Origin: JBBATK01 sp044228685
GTDB lineage: Bacteria > Bacteroidota > Ignavibacteria > Kapaibacteriales > NICIL-2
Assembly (NCBI GenBank): GCA_044228685.1
Contig: JBGAUL010000018.1
Span: forward strand, 1 to 64,000
Length of the DNA: 64,000 nt
Direction: 5' to 3'
In this document: positions 1 through 10,400 of the stretch, piece by piece
Position numbering within the stretch: position 1 is the first letter of the stretch
Layout: each line of letters opens with the position of its first letter
The notes under the pieces: model-generated
Database searches by the model: none
Seen by the model: the letters and a program-made list of their open reading frames with translations, nothing else
What the model was told of the DNA's origin: nothing
Made by a program: the position numbers and the translations under genes

Positions 1-2393
1 GGATTGACATTCAAGTTGTATGAAGCTGAGCTTGTACAACCGTGTGCGTCGGTAACGCTTACGCTGTAACTGCCATTTGTTTGAGCAGTGATCGAAGCAT
101 CGGTTCCCGAACCGGCGCCTGACCATGCATAGCTCAACGGCGGAGTAAGACTTGATGCGTTTGATACAACTGCACTCAGCTTAGCATAACCTTGACAGAA
201 GTCAGGTAGTTGTGACTGAGAGATTGAAACCGATGGGTTTGGATATACCGTGATCGTAAAACCACATTGCACACCGTTTTGTGCACAGTCTACGAAGCTA
301 TAGACAACATTGTATGTTCCAACCGCGAAGGTTTGTCCCGGGCTGTAATTGGAACTCATGGTAATGCCACAATTGTCGGTTGCGGTTGGCGGTGTCCAGC
401 TGATAGCTTGAGCTCCGCAAACGCTAATGTTTGCCGGACAAGCTGTCTGCAGAACCGGCGCTGTATTGTCACGCACCGTAATTATTTGACCTTGATTCTG
501 AGCAGCATTGTTACAAGCATCTACCAATGACCACATGCGGACAATGGTATATGAACCCGGACAGCTACCAGGTGTTATTGCATCGCTAAAGGTAGCATTG
601 AGACCCGTTGAACAATTGTCCTGTTCATCGCTAACGTCGCCTGTGAAGCTTACAGCAGAATTGAACGAACATGATGCATCAGCATTGATTGTGATGTCAT
701 TTGGACGTGTAAATGTCGGAGGCGTTAGATCCTGAACGTGCAGCATCTGTTGCGCAGCCGCTTGGTTACCCGATCCGTCAACAGCACTCCATGTACGTTC
801 GAGATCGTATGTGTTCGGGCATGTGTTTCCTGAGTACAGACGCAACTCGTCGATTTTACCATTGAATGGTTTGTTGTTGTCGCGAATATCCAATCCAACG
901 AAAGTTGAAATTGTTGGCGTGAGTGAAGTTGGTGTGCCGGTAGCAGTGCCGACTGATACACCGTCTACAAACAGACGACCATTTGCTCCATCACGTTCTG
1001 CTACGACATGGTGCCACTTGCCATCATCAACACGTGATGACGAAACGATTTCAAACTGGAATCCGCTAGGATTTCCGTAAACCATGAAATACAGTTTGCC
1101 TGGATAGGTCGCAGATACATTGTGATTGGAGCCAACGATAAGCATGAATTCTCCAACGAAGTTCGCATCGCGTTGTTGGATGATCAGCTGTGGAGTTGAA
1201 GAAGATGTCTTGATCCAAGCAGAAATCGCAAACGGAACTGTTCCGCTTAACGACGGTGCAGTACCATAGCTGATATAGCTATTTGAACCATTAAAGGTTG
1301 CTGCATTGCCAATGATTCCCGGTGTAAAGCTCACCCCATTTACCGTCGTACCATTTGCTGAGCCAACTGCATCATTTGCGTTCGACTCAAATGGGTAGTA
1401 GTGAGTGTAATTGGTTTTCATGCCCGAGCTCGGGAATTGATAACCATTCACTGAGGCTGAACAGTTATCCGAGGCTGTAAGCGTTGCTTGAGCCGGAACG
1501 TTGTCGCATGCTACTGTTGCATCGCTAGGAGCAGTGCTGATAGTTGGGTTGATGTTGTCAACAATCGTGACAACTGAAGAACAGGTAGCGCTATTACCAA
1601 CACCATCTGTAACCGTCAATGTAACGGTGTTTGCACCAAGGTTAGCACATGTAAAGCTCGATGGTGACACCGAGTAGCTTAAGCTGCCACATCCGGTTGA
1701 CGAACCGTTATCAACGTCTGTCCAACTAATCGACGCATTGCCACTGTTGTCGAGTGCAATGGTTTTGGCTTGACACATCGCAACAGGGCCTGCTGTACAT
1801 TGAAAAATGCCCATTTCACCGACAGCAAATCCATTAGGATTCCCCTGCGGTGTGACAACGATACTTGTTATGGGCGCTCCATCGGAAAAGAATCCAAAGT
1901 AGCGAGCACCGCCGGCACCATTGATGGAGAAGGAACCTGATGATACATTACCACTAGTTTCAGTTGCTGTAAAATTGACAGAGCTGAAACTATTGCCTTC
2001 CACATAGAAATAAAACGCCATAGTACCACTTGGCAAGCTAAGCGTTAATGGGTTGTTTGTTGAATTGAAGTAGATATCACTTGCGTAACCGTGACTCCAA
2101 GTACCCCAGCTGGAAGGAACTACACGGTGACTACAACTCGGACTAAGACCAACATCACCGGATATTGGTGAAGGCACTGTTGATTCAACATTAAATACGG
2201 CTCTAACATCGGTAGCGAAGCTTGTCATCGTGTACCCACCAAGAGTACTGCCTGGAGCACCTGTACCTGGCGAGCCATCGAAGTATACGGTTGCGCTGGC
2301 ATTGACAGCAAAGAACGCGACGAATGCAAAAAGACACATACGAAGCACCTGAATGCCTGAAGTACTCTTGACGTCAGTTCGAACATTGAACAT
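1..2393 (-). CDS. Secreted LamG/HYR-repeat surface protein (partial, C-terminus outside window)
   Basis: An open frame runs on the minus strand from an ATG at 2393 to the left edge without a stop, so at least 797 residues are present and the C-terminus is missing. The start has a good ribosome binding site (TAGGAG, five bases upstream). The N-terminus has a hydrophobic segment at about residues 17-31 (LCLFAFVAFFAVNASA-like), consistent with a signal peptide. A lectin-like/adhesion N-terminal region is followed by HYR modules (for example DNINPTISTAPSDATVAC), then a LamG/concanavalin-like domain (about DNA 830-1440, with the DGKWHHVVAERDG and LFVDGVSVG motifs typical of LamG), then more HYR modules and a PKD/Ig-like region. 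HYR and LamG are extracellular adhesion folds. It is probably cell-surface or secreted cargo like the giant protein at 7486-14793, but its sorting domain, if any, lies outside the window. Confidence 0.85.
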   Translation of the reverse strand, partial: MFNVRTDVKSTSGIQVLRMCLFAFVAFFAVNASATVYFDGSPGTGAPGSTLGGYTMTSFATDVRAVFNVESTVPSPISGDVGLSPSCSHRVVPSSWGTWSHGYASDIYFNSTNNPLTLSLPSGTMAFYFYVEGNSFSSVNFTATETSGNVSSGSFSINGAGGARYFGFFSDGAPITSIVVTPQGNPNGFAVGEMGIFQCTAGPVAMCQAKTIALDNSGNASISWTDVDNGSSTGCGSLSYSVSPSSFTCANLGANTVTLTVTDGVGNSATCSSVVTIVDNINPTISTAPSDATVACDNVPAQATLTASDNCSASVNGYQFPSSGMKTNYTHYYPFESNANDAVGSANGTTVNGVSFTPGIIGNAATFNGSNSYISYGTAPSLSGTVPFAISAWIKTSSSTPQLIIQQRDANFVGEFMLIVGSNHNVSATYPGKLYFMVYGNPSGFQFEIVSSSRVDDGKWHHVVAERDGANGRLFVDGVSVGTATGTPTSLTPTISTFVGLDIRDNNKPFNGKIDELRLYSGNTCPNTYDLERTWSAVDGSGNQAAAQQMLHVQDLTPPTFTRPNDITINADASCSFNSAVSFTGDVSDEQDNCSTGLNATFSDAITPGSCPGSYTIVRMWSLVDACNNAAQNQGQIITVRDNTAPVLQTACPANISVCGAQAISWTPPTATDNCGITMSSNYSPGQTFAVGTYNVVYSFVDCAQNGVQCGFTITVYPNPSVSISQSQLPDFCQGYAKLSAVVSNASSLTPPLSYAWSGAGSGTDASITAQTNGSYSVSVTDAHGCTSSASYNLNVN

Positions 2394-3117
2394 GAATTCT
2401 CCTATAAGAGTATATTAAAATTGCACACCGTATTTGGCAGGTGTACGACGACTATTATCTGAATTGGTACGAGTGTAAACGCATAGACTTCGCTAACTGC
2501 ACAGCCCGGCTCACAGTAGCTCTCTTTCTTTGAGATTCAATCCTTGAATGAAATCACGTTCTGAAATGGTGAGATAAGTATCAAAGCACCATATATGAGC
2601 ATCTCGCTTAGTCCCCACGAGTGTCATGATCTAGAAAACAGCCCAAATAAATTGGTGGTATGTCTTCGGTATACAAACGTTTCTGCTAACAACCAGCGCA
2701 CACAAACAATGACTTAGAATTGCGCTTTAATATTGACTGTCTACGGCCTTTGTAGGGATTCCACCAACCACTAAAGGTGGATATATAAACTGAATTCAGT
2801 GATACGAAGAGGTAGTTGATAAAATAATGATGATCCCCACGTCGCTTTTAGCTTGCATTCCACAGAGTCCCTTGTCTCTGTCCCCGCATATGTACATTAA
2901 CACCCAAGCACTTGCTTAGGCAATTCGCTTATTGCACGACAAACATAAGAGAATTGAGTTGCCCCCCACTCAATAGTTTCAATGATTTCGGAATTTTAAT
3001 GGTGATCTTCTCTCAACTTCAGATGCGATTTCAATGATTCTTAGCAAAATTGAGCTTCGATTGTCTATTGAATCGTTTGGAATACGGGTACTGATGACGG
3101 TTGGTTTTACCTCGACC
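2394..3117. other. Long intergenic region, no gene recognised
   Basis: About 720 bases between the surface-protein gene and the response-regulator gene, both on the minus strand. I see no convincing open frame in it; a short plus-strand frame near 3034-3216 overlaps the regulator gene and looks like chance. It contains a short inverted repeat (see 2953-2974) and a 5-bp-arm repeat CCACC/GGTGG near 2761-2780. The region is A+T-rich near 2400-2450, where the promoter of the surface-protein gene would be expected, but I cannot assign a promoter with confidence. Confidence 0.5.
2953..2974 (-). terminator. Weak hairpin downstream of the response-regulator gene
   Basis: A 7-bp inverted repeat (ATTGAGT / ACTCAAT) encloses an eight-base loop rich in C on the plus strand. 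Read on the minus strand it is followed by a pyrimidine-rich TCTCTTATGTTTG stretch. It lies about 140 bases beyond the stop of the two-component operon, so it could end that transcript, but it has no true T-run. Confidence 0.25.
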
Positions 3118-3756
3118 TTAGCCGAGCTTCATCTCCAAAGCCTTCGCAACAGCTTGTGGACCCGAGCTGACATGCAGCTTCTCGTATATATGGCTAATGT
3201 GAGTGTTGACTGTTGAGTAGCTAATATGACATTTATCAGCGATCATCTTGTAACTCAGACCTTGGACAAGTAGGGATAGAATCTCCTGCTCGCGAACTGA
3301 AAGCGAGAAATCTTGATGCGACTTCCTTTCATGCTTTGATCGAAAGAGTCGAAGTACTTGACTGGCAACAGTAGGCGTCATAGGAGATCCACCTTTCACC
3401 ACATCGTCAATTGCCTCCAATAGTTTATCTGCGCTTGCATTCTTGAGTATATAACCCTGCGCTCCTTCGATCACTGCTTCGAAGATTTTCTCTTCGTCCT
3501 CGAATACTGTCTGCATAATGATCTTCACCTGCGGAAGTGCAGCTCGAATCGCCTTTAGTGCTTCGATGCCGTTTACGTAGGGCATGTTGATGTCCATGAG
3601 CACGACGTCGGCAGGATTCTGCTTTAGCTGTGAAACGATATCGCGTCCGTCTGAGTACACTCCTGAACACTCAAATGTCGCCGAGCTGTCAACCAACATC
3701 TTCAGCATCTCGCGTCTGGCAAGATTGTCTTCAACAATTGCTACTCGAGTTTTCAT
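3118..3756 (-). CDS. NarL/FixJ-type response regulator
   Basis: A 212-residue two-domain transcription regulator. The N-terminal receiver domain (about 1-120) has the acidic pair E9/D10, the phospho-acceptor D55 in VVLMDINMP, T83 and K105. The C-terminal LuxR-type helix-turn-helix (about 145-210) contains LSVREQEILSLLVQGLSYKMIA and the recognition segment YSTVNTHISHIYEKL. Phosphorylation of D55 by a HisKA_3-type kinase would trigger dimerisation and DNA binding. The kinase gene lies immediately upstream (58 bases apart, same strand), so the two form one operon and very likely a cognate pair. The targets are unknown; the adjacent surface-protein genes are possible ones, but that is only a guess from position. 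Confidence 0.92.
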   Translation of the reverse strand: MKTRVAIVEDNLARREMLKMLVDSSATFECSGVYSDGRDIVSQLKQNPADVVLMDINMPYVNGIEALKAIRAALPQVKIIMQTVFEDEEKIFEAVIEGAQGYILKNASADKLLEAIDDVVKGGSPMTPTVASQVLRLFRSKHERKSHQDFSLSVREQEILSLLVQGLSYKMIADKCHISYSTVNTHISHIYEKLHVSSGPQAVAKALEMKLG

Positions 3757-3814
3757 AGCACAAATTGTTTGATGGTACCATATCTAGCAATCGTTGATAC
3801 CAATGAGTCATGAG

Positions 3815-6800
3815 TTACACTTTAAAGCGCATACGAATCTCCACGCCTTGACCTTCCGCTCTGTTGCCTATGCTGTATTCGGCACCTAGTTCTTTGGCTC
3901 TCTCTGCAAGGTTGTAGAGACCGTTTCCACCAAGAGTTTTGTGATCTTTGAGCTGACCCTCTACCGCAAATCCTATCCCATCATCGTAAATAACTAACTC
4001 AACCCTTTTCTCACTCAGCTGCCTCAAGCTAAAGCTCGCACGAGTTGCCTTGGAGTGACGTGCAATATTGTTGAAGCTTTCTTTAATGAACAGGTACAAA
4101 CTTCGACGCTTCGCCATGTCAAGTTTGTATGCTCGCAGATTATCATCAATCTCAAGTTCAAGTTTGATATTCAGCGATTCTAAGGTCTCGACGCAGTATG
4201 CAGTAATGCGATCGAGAAGACTTTCAAAAGTATCGTTTCGAGAATTGATCGTCCAGACGATGTCGCTGATCGACTCCATCATTGAATGAGCGTTTAGTCC
4301 CATACGTTGGAGCATGCTGACAACATCCGGACTCAACTTTTGCGAACGAAGAAGTACATCTGTCGATAAGGAAATACTGGATAATGTGCTACCAATCTCA
4401 TCGTGCAAATCGCGTGCGATACTGTTTCTCAATTCGTAGAATTTTCGAATCTGAGAGACGCGATATCGGTAGAAGCTAACGGCGATAGCTACTAGTGTCA
4501 GAAGTGCTAGAAGTCTGAACCACCATGTCCTCCACCAAGGCGGGACAATCACGATGTTGACGAATACATCTTCATTTGACCACTGTCCGAAAGAATTCCT
4601 GCCTTGAATATGCAAAACATAGGAGCCCGGCTCTAGATTACTAAACGACACAGAATTCTTCGAACCATTGTTGATCCATGTACTTTGCACTCCATCAACC
4701 CAGTAGCGGTATTGCTTTTGTGTTGCTGATGAAAACTCAAGAACCGCAAACTCGATGCTGAAAGATGATTGGTCGTACGGAAGTGTTATTGTGCGGGCGT
4801 AGGAGATGGGTTGGTCAATAATATCAGGACGCTCAATGGCGCTAATGGTTTGTCCCATAACGCTTAGCCTCGTAAATCGAATCGTCGATACATTCCGTGA
4901 TTGCAAGACCGATGCGGGATCAAAGACTGTAAGATTATTTATCCCACCAAAGACAAGACGTCCGTCTCGCAGCTTTGCAAACTCGTAGCGATTGAACTCA
5001 TAATCACCTAGTCCATTGTCATCGCTGTAATTGATGCACGACACACCTTTCGCATCTCCACTGAGCGAAGAAGCGAGCATCACCGTAATGCCGTGATTAG
5101 TACTCATCCATAAATTGGAAGCGTTGTCGCTGATGACGCCGTTGATCACGTTGTTAGCCAGACCGTCGTTCTCAGTATAAGCTGTACAATATCCGGTCTC
5201 ACACTCCAAATGCATCAGCCCTGCCCCATTTGTTCCGACCCAAACGTAATCGTTAGGCTTCTGAGCATCGGCGCAGACAGAGAAGATCGCATTCGTTCCC
5301 AGAGTCCGTGGATTCTTTGGATCATTCCCGTAATGTCGCCATGATGCCGTCTTCAGATCAAATCGAAACAAACCTTGAAGAGTTGCAAACCAGTAAATGC
5401 CGTTTGGAGCATTGAGTATCTGCGAGACGAAGGGATATTCAAAGAGCTGTTTTTTCGGTGCAAGAGTTGCGCGCGTTCTAACTGTTTTGGTGCCACAGTC
5501 GATGATCCAAAAACGATAGGTATTGGTTGAGTCCAGGAAGCTGAGAGCAAGTGTGTTGTCTCGACTCATCATGAGTTTTGATTCGGCAGTTGGTGGTCCC
5601 ATGTCGATTTCGACAGCTTTCATGCTTGCTTTTTGACTTTCCAAGCAAACCAGCTTTGCATAACCGAGATTTCTATCATTGAAGACGAACCAGGAATTGC
5701 CGTCAAGGTCGCGACAAATTTCCGCGGACTTCGCATTGAGCGATGCATAGCGCGCCGGTACAATGTGTGAGCTAAGGAGTTGAGACCCTTGCGTTTTATC
5801 CGGAGCTCTAAGTTGAAACAGTTCCGCGTTGTCTGTAGTCGCGTTGAAAACAATTCCTTCTTCCTTTCTCAACACTTTGAATTTGTCTTTGAATGGTGAG
5901 TAACGGGTTGCTCCGTATCCGTTGGTTCCTGACCACATGACGCCATCACGGTCGATGCAGGTTGTAAGACCTGTAAGACGAAGATTCTGATCATTGATAA
6001 TTTTCGTCAAGCGGAATTGCGAGGGATCGAAGACATAATAATCGCTGCGGCAAGCAATTCTAAAGTTGCCTCTTGGATCCCGCTGAGGCCTACTAACGAG
6101 ATCATTCTTCCAGTCCAGCTCTTGGTTAAAGACGACCTTCGATGCCTGGTAATCGTAGCACACTAACTGCATGCCGTTTTGAATGACGAACAAATGCTTG
6201 TCCGCAACTTCAAGGATGTGGGTAGCACCAACTGGATCAGGTCTGGTACCATAGTCCGTCATCGGATGCGCTTCTATTTTCCACGTGCTGAAATCTTTGT
6301 TAGGATTACAGATGTGGAGTGTATCTGCATAACAGACAAGGAGCCTTCCGTCTTGTAACCACGTCGTGCTGACCTTGAAGGGTCGTCCTTCTATGTAATT
6401 CAGATTCGGGAAAGCCGCGTTAAAGTCGAGAACAGCTTGTAGTTCGACGCGTCCTTGTTTCCGGTAATCCTCAGCCTTGACTTTGCTGATGTCATACACG
6501 TAAATGTCACGCAGCATTTGCACCAACAAGCGATTGCCGCGTACCTCAAGTCTTCGGACTTCATTTCGCTGCGGAGCTCGCAGCTCATCCTTGTACACAA
6601 CTGGATAAAAGCGCTCAGATTTGCGATCGAAAGCACATAGTCTCTTTGCAACCGTTCCAACCCAAAAATTTCCCTGATCATCCTCGAGAATCTGCGAGAC
6701 GTAGTTGTCAGGTAAAGAGAGCGAGTCTTGCGGCGAGTTTCGGTACACAACAAAGCTGTAGCCGTCGTATTTATTCAGACCATCTTTCGTTGCAAACCAG

Positions 6801-7000
6801 AGAAAGCCCTCACGGTCTTGATAAATACAGCGCACCATTCCTTGCGACAATCCGTCCTTCGTACTTAGAACGTCGAACTTTAAACGTACCGAGTCAATTC
6901 GTGCGAGGGCGGACGCAGAAGATCTAGCGGCGACAACATCACTATTGAACATCGTGACACTGAAAGCGCAAAGACAGCATAGCACTGCAAAACGATTCAT
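3815..7000 (-). CDS. Propeller-sensor histidine kinase (Reg_prop / Y_Y_Y / HisKA_3 / HATPase)
   Basis: A large membrane sensor kinase of about 1061 residues. I chose the ATG at 7000 because it starts a clear signal peptide (MNRFAVLCCLCAFSVTMF); the frame remains open upstream to a GTG at 7159, but that stretch does not look like a protein N-terminus. The periplasmic part is a two-component-regulator propeller (about 45-740, repeats such as DREGFLWFATKDGLNKYDG and YVWVGTNGAGL) followed by a Y_Y_Y domain (about 745-813). One membrane helix follows (about 823-847, WWRTWWFRLLALLTLVAIAV). The cytoplasmic part has the HisKA_3 phospho-acceptor in IARDLHDEIGSTLSS (about 862) and an HATPase domain with the N-box (ESFNNIARHSK), YDDGIGF and LGGNGLYNLAERA. 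Kinases of this shape sense periplasmic or surface signals in Bacteroidota. Its partner is the regulator at 3118-3756. Confidence 0.93.
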   Translation of the reverse strand: MNRFAVLCCLCAFSVTMFNSDVVAARSSASALARIDSVRLKFDVLSTKDGLSQGMVRCIYQDREGFLWFATKDGLNKYDGYSFVVYRNSPQDSLSLPDNYVSQILEDDQGNFWVGTVAKRLCAFDRKSERFYPVVYKDELRAPQRNEVRRLEVRGNRLLVQMLRDIYVYDISKVKAEDYRKQGRVELQAVLDFNAAFPNLNYIEGRPFKVSTTWLQDGRLLVCYADTLHICNPNKDFSTWKIEAHPMTDYGTRPDPVGATHILEVADKHLFVIQNGMQLVCYDYQASKVVFNQELDWKNDLVSRPQRDPRGNFRIACRSDYYVFDPSQFRLTKIINDQNLRLTGLTTCIDRDGVMWSGTNGYGATRYSPFKDKFKVLRKEEGIVFNATTDNAELFQLRAPDKTQGSQLLSSHIVPARYASLNAKSAEICRDLDGNSWFVFNDRNLGYAKLVCLESQKASMKAVEIDMGPPTAESKLMMSRDNTLALSFLDSTNTYRFWIIDCGTKTVRTRATLAPKKQLFEYPFVSQILNAPNGIYWFATLQGLFRFDLKTASWRHYGNDPKNPRTLGTNAIFSVCADAQKPNDYVWVGTNGAGLMHLECETGYCTAYTENDGLANNVINGVISDNASNLWMSTNHGITVMLASSLSGDAKGVSCINYSDDNGLGDYEFNRYEFAKLRDGRLVFGGINNLTVFDPASVLQSRNVSTIRFTRLSVMGQTISAIERPDIIDQPISYARTITLPYDQSSFSIEFAVLEFSSATQKQYRYWVDGVQSTWINNGSKNSVSFSNLEPGSYVLHIQGRNSFGQWSNEDVFVNIVIVPPWWRTWWFRLLALLTLVAIAVSFYRYRVSQIRKFYELRNSIARDLHDEIGSTLSSISLSTDVLLRSQKLSPDVVSMLQRMGLNAHSMMESISDIVWTINSRNDTFESLLDRITAYCVETLESLNIKLELEIDDNLRAYKLDMAKRRSLYLFIKESFNNIARHSKATRASFSLRQLSEKRVELVIYDDGIGFAVEGQLKDHKTLGGNGLYNLAERAKELGAEYSIGNRAEGQGVEIRMRFKV

Positions 7001-7485
7001 GACTCGACGGTATGGGCAACTTGCCTCGTCATAGTAACGAGAAGCACTAACCGCCAGTTCGACACATTTATACGCACGCGCCTTCGAACACAAAAGGCCT
7101 GTGCTCGCAATCAGCATGCGCATCAAGAACGAACTCTGATGTTTGAACGATCGGTACACTCTATCTTAGGACAGACAATTATCTCTCTCAAATCCCCACT
7201 CAACACTCTCTCGGCTAGAAGCCAAGCAGAGTTTGGTTCAATCTACACAGAGATTAAATATGAGGACTCTACATCGCGATTTTATGCTCAGTGACGATCC
7301 TACTTTACTGTAAACCGGAACATCAGTGTGTTTATGTGGTCTCAACAACATCAAATCCTCCACGCAGAAATTCAATCGCAGTACCAGGCACTCTAAACAA
7401 GCGTTGTCGACTTAGGGCACAGCTCACACGAGAACTTAGCGAACTGAAAAAGTGCGCTTCGAACTGCAGTGCGAGCACAACACAC
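7001..7485. other. Intergenic region upstream of the sensor-kinase gene
   Basis: About 485 bases separating two minus-strand genes. It must carry the end of the giant-protein transcript and the promoter of the two-component operon. I found no RNA gene, no clear terminator hairpin with a T-run and no exact TAnnTTTG promoter element on the minus strand. A short plus-strand frame near 7291-7572 overlaps the giant gene and is probably chance. Confidence 0.45.
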
Positions 7486-10400
7486 TTAGTATTTCAAAAC
7501 CGGTATTTCGTGTCGATGGTTGTCAATGATAACCTGAACTACATACGATCCAGCGCTGAGCTCGGCCCCTAATTCAACTACTTGATGGCTGGTGCTGCGA
7601 ACAATGTCAGTCTGCGCACGACCGGCGAGATCAAAGATTTGATAACTGACATCCACTTGTTCCGGAGTCTCGCACCAACAGCGGAAAGTGTCGGAGAATG
7701 GTTGTGGAACACAATGTATGATCAGGCTTAGACCGGCATTTGAATTCGTAAGCGAGCTGTCCGCAGGTATCTGAATTATCTGCTCGCGGGCCGAGGCACA
7801 CGTCCACGATGCACAACTTCCAAGATGATCGCTACTGTGTTGTTGCAGATGTGAAGCAACGGAGCTAGCGTTAAGCTCCAGTGTTGAGTTGTTGTGACAA
7901 AGTCGAATCTTCGGAGGCTGCGATTGTACTCGCACATCGGTCACACATATCTGTACTTGGGCAGTATCGCTGCAGCCACAAGCATTTGTCACAATGAGTT
8001 GATAACTGTACAATCCTTCCGTCTGTGTACTGAAGACCGTGTTCGGACAATTAGTACAACTCAAATGCGCCGACGGCGACCAATGGTAACTCAATCCATT
8101 TGATGCTGCAGCTCGTAGCGTACAGCTCTGAGAACCATAGCCTAAGTAGATGTGCTTTGAGTCGCCTCCGGTGTAGACCGATGAGTTTGCAGTTACATTA
8201 ATGACGGCGCTTGGACGCTGTCGAACGAGAACATTAGCTGTACACGATGCCGAATTGCCGGACGCATCCCAGGCGCAGAACTTGACGACATTATTGCCAA
8301 CGTCCGCACACGTGAAGATGCTGTCTGAGAGACTACAGCCTGCCAAAGCACAATTGTCTCGTGTACAATCGTTGATCTGTGAAGCATGAATCATGGCGCT
8401 TCCATTTGTCAAATTCACTGTCACATTCTTTGTCCTGACAACAGGTGCAATGGTGTCTTTGACTGTTACGGTAGCAACCGCGCTTCCCTCATTCTGCGAG
8501 GCATCGCGAGCACGCAGAATGACGTGATGTGTACCGAGGTCTGCACAGTCAAACCAAGCCTTTGAGAGACTTAAGTGCCGTATGCCGCAATTGTCCGTGC
8601 TGCCGTCATCGACTTGCTCGGCGGAAATGTGAGCATGACCGTGATTATCCAAAAAGACATCGAGCTTTTTCGTCCGGACAATCGGAGCTGTACTATCCTT
8701 TACAATCACCAGCATACGAGCAGTACTCCTGTTTGCACTTTCATCCAAAGCCTCCAGTCGAATTCGATATCGACCTCGCGCAAGCTGCAGTCGATAGCGA
8801 TCGTTCCCGAGCTCCGTCACATTGAGGTGTTCCCCTCTTTCAGTCTTTGCGCGAAGTATTGGATGCGTATCGCAGTTGTCATGAAGCGAGCAGACAATAT
8901 CGACGTTGGCTTCGCACGAAGAACTCGTGCACGCCGCACGACACATAGTATTGACCTGAATCCGCGGAGCGCTTGTATCTCGAACTGTAAATCGTACAGA
9001 GCACGATGATTCTAAATCAGAAGCATCACGCACAAAGAATCGGGCATAGTGAACACTATCAGCGCCATAACGAATTGTATCAGGTTGTACCTTCTTGGTG
9101 ACTATCGAACAGTTGTCCCAACTAAGACTATCACAGTCTTCGGCACGCAGAAGAATTAGCCCTTGAGAGTTATAAAATCCACGAATCTCTCGTGCGCGAG
9201 CCAGTGGTTTGATTGTGTCTCGAACCGTCAGCTGCACATTGATCGAGCGAGTATTTGAATCAGCATCGCGAGCAATCATGGTGATGTAGGTTTGACCTAA
9301 ATCTGTGCAATGCACTTGATACCTAGACATCGACACTTGTGTGGCAGAACAGTTGTCGGACACGGAATAGTTGAAATCAGAAAGGTGCAATTCGTGATTT
9401 CCGGTGCTATCCAAATACACTGTGCACGATGCAGCGCTCAGATCCGGCGCTCTGTTGTCTCGAACGATAATCACCTGATCACACTCAGATTGCGATCCAC
9501 ACGAGTCGCGAAGAGTCCAGTGAACATGATATTCTCCACGCTGAAGTTCTAAGCCGGAAAGTGTTGAACTGCCGTTAACGGAGTTTTGAATCAGCAGACC
9601 GGGACAATCATCATCGCTTTGCGCATCAAGTTCATCACCGGTGATGTGAGTTGTGCAGGAAGAACTGTCGCAGAATAGGACCACGCTGTCGGCAACACAA
9701 TGGATTGAGGCATTTCCTGCCGCTTTGACAACCAATACTTGATTAGCGCTCGTAGTATTTGACGCTTCGTCTGAAACAGTCCAATGAACCACGTGCGTTC
9801 GAGCTGAGAATACACGTCCGGCTAGCGTGGCAGAAGTGTGAACGAGGTTTGAGTCATCAACCACGTATGCAATCTGAAGCTGACCGTCGCAATTGTCCGA
9901 GTAATTGATATCTGCTCGGTGGTCTAGAACAAGATTCTGCCACCAAGACAATGTGTCAGGGTTCGCGACTGATGGAGCGATTTCATCATGAACAAGTATA
10001 GAATGTTGCGCCGTAGAACTATTGCCACACGCGTCTGTCACGCGATACAAACGCTTGAGATGAAAGTGACTGCTATTCAACCAGCTCAAAGTATCAACAC
10101 GGACAAAGTCCAAATGTAGGTTACTAGAATTGTTGTCTGAGCAGAGTCCTCCAAGCGCGATAAACTCGGACATGTTCTGCGCTGCGTTTGGTATCTGCGT
10201 AGAGCAACTCACACTAATGTCAGATGGACACTCAATCGACGGCGCAATGCTATCTCTAACGACAATGCGCTGCACACAGCTTGCAGTCTGAGCGCAGGCA
10301 TCTGCGACTCGAAAACGTCGATGGAGTACATAGTGTCCTTCGCATAAACTGTCGCTAACGCTCTCATCCATGAATTCAACATGAAGTGCAAGCGAGCAGG

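Noticed and set aside
2940..2947. TATGTTTG on the minus strand upstream of the surface-protein gene
   Set aside because: It lies more than 500 bases from the start codon and lacks the upstream TTTG at the right spacing; more likely chance.
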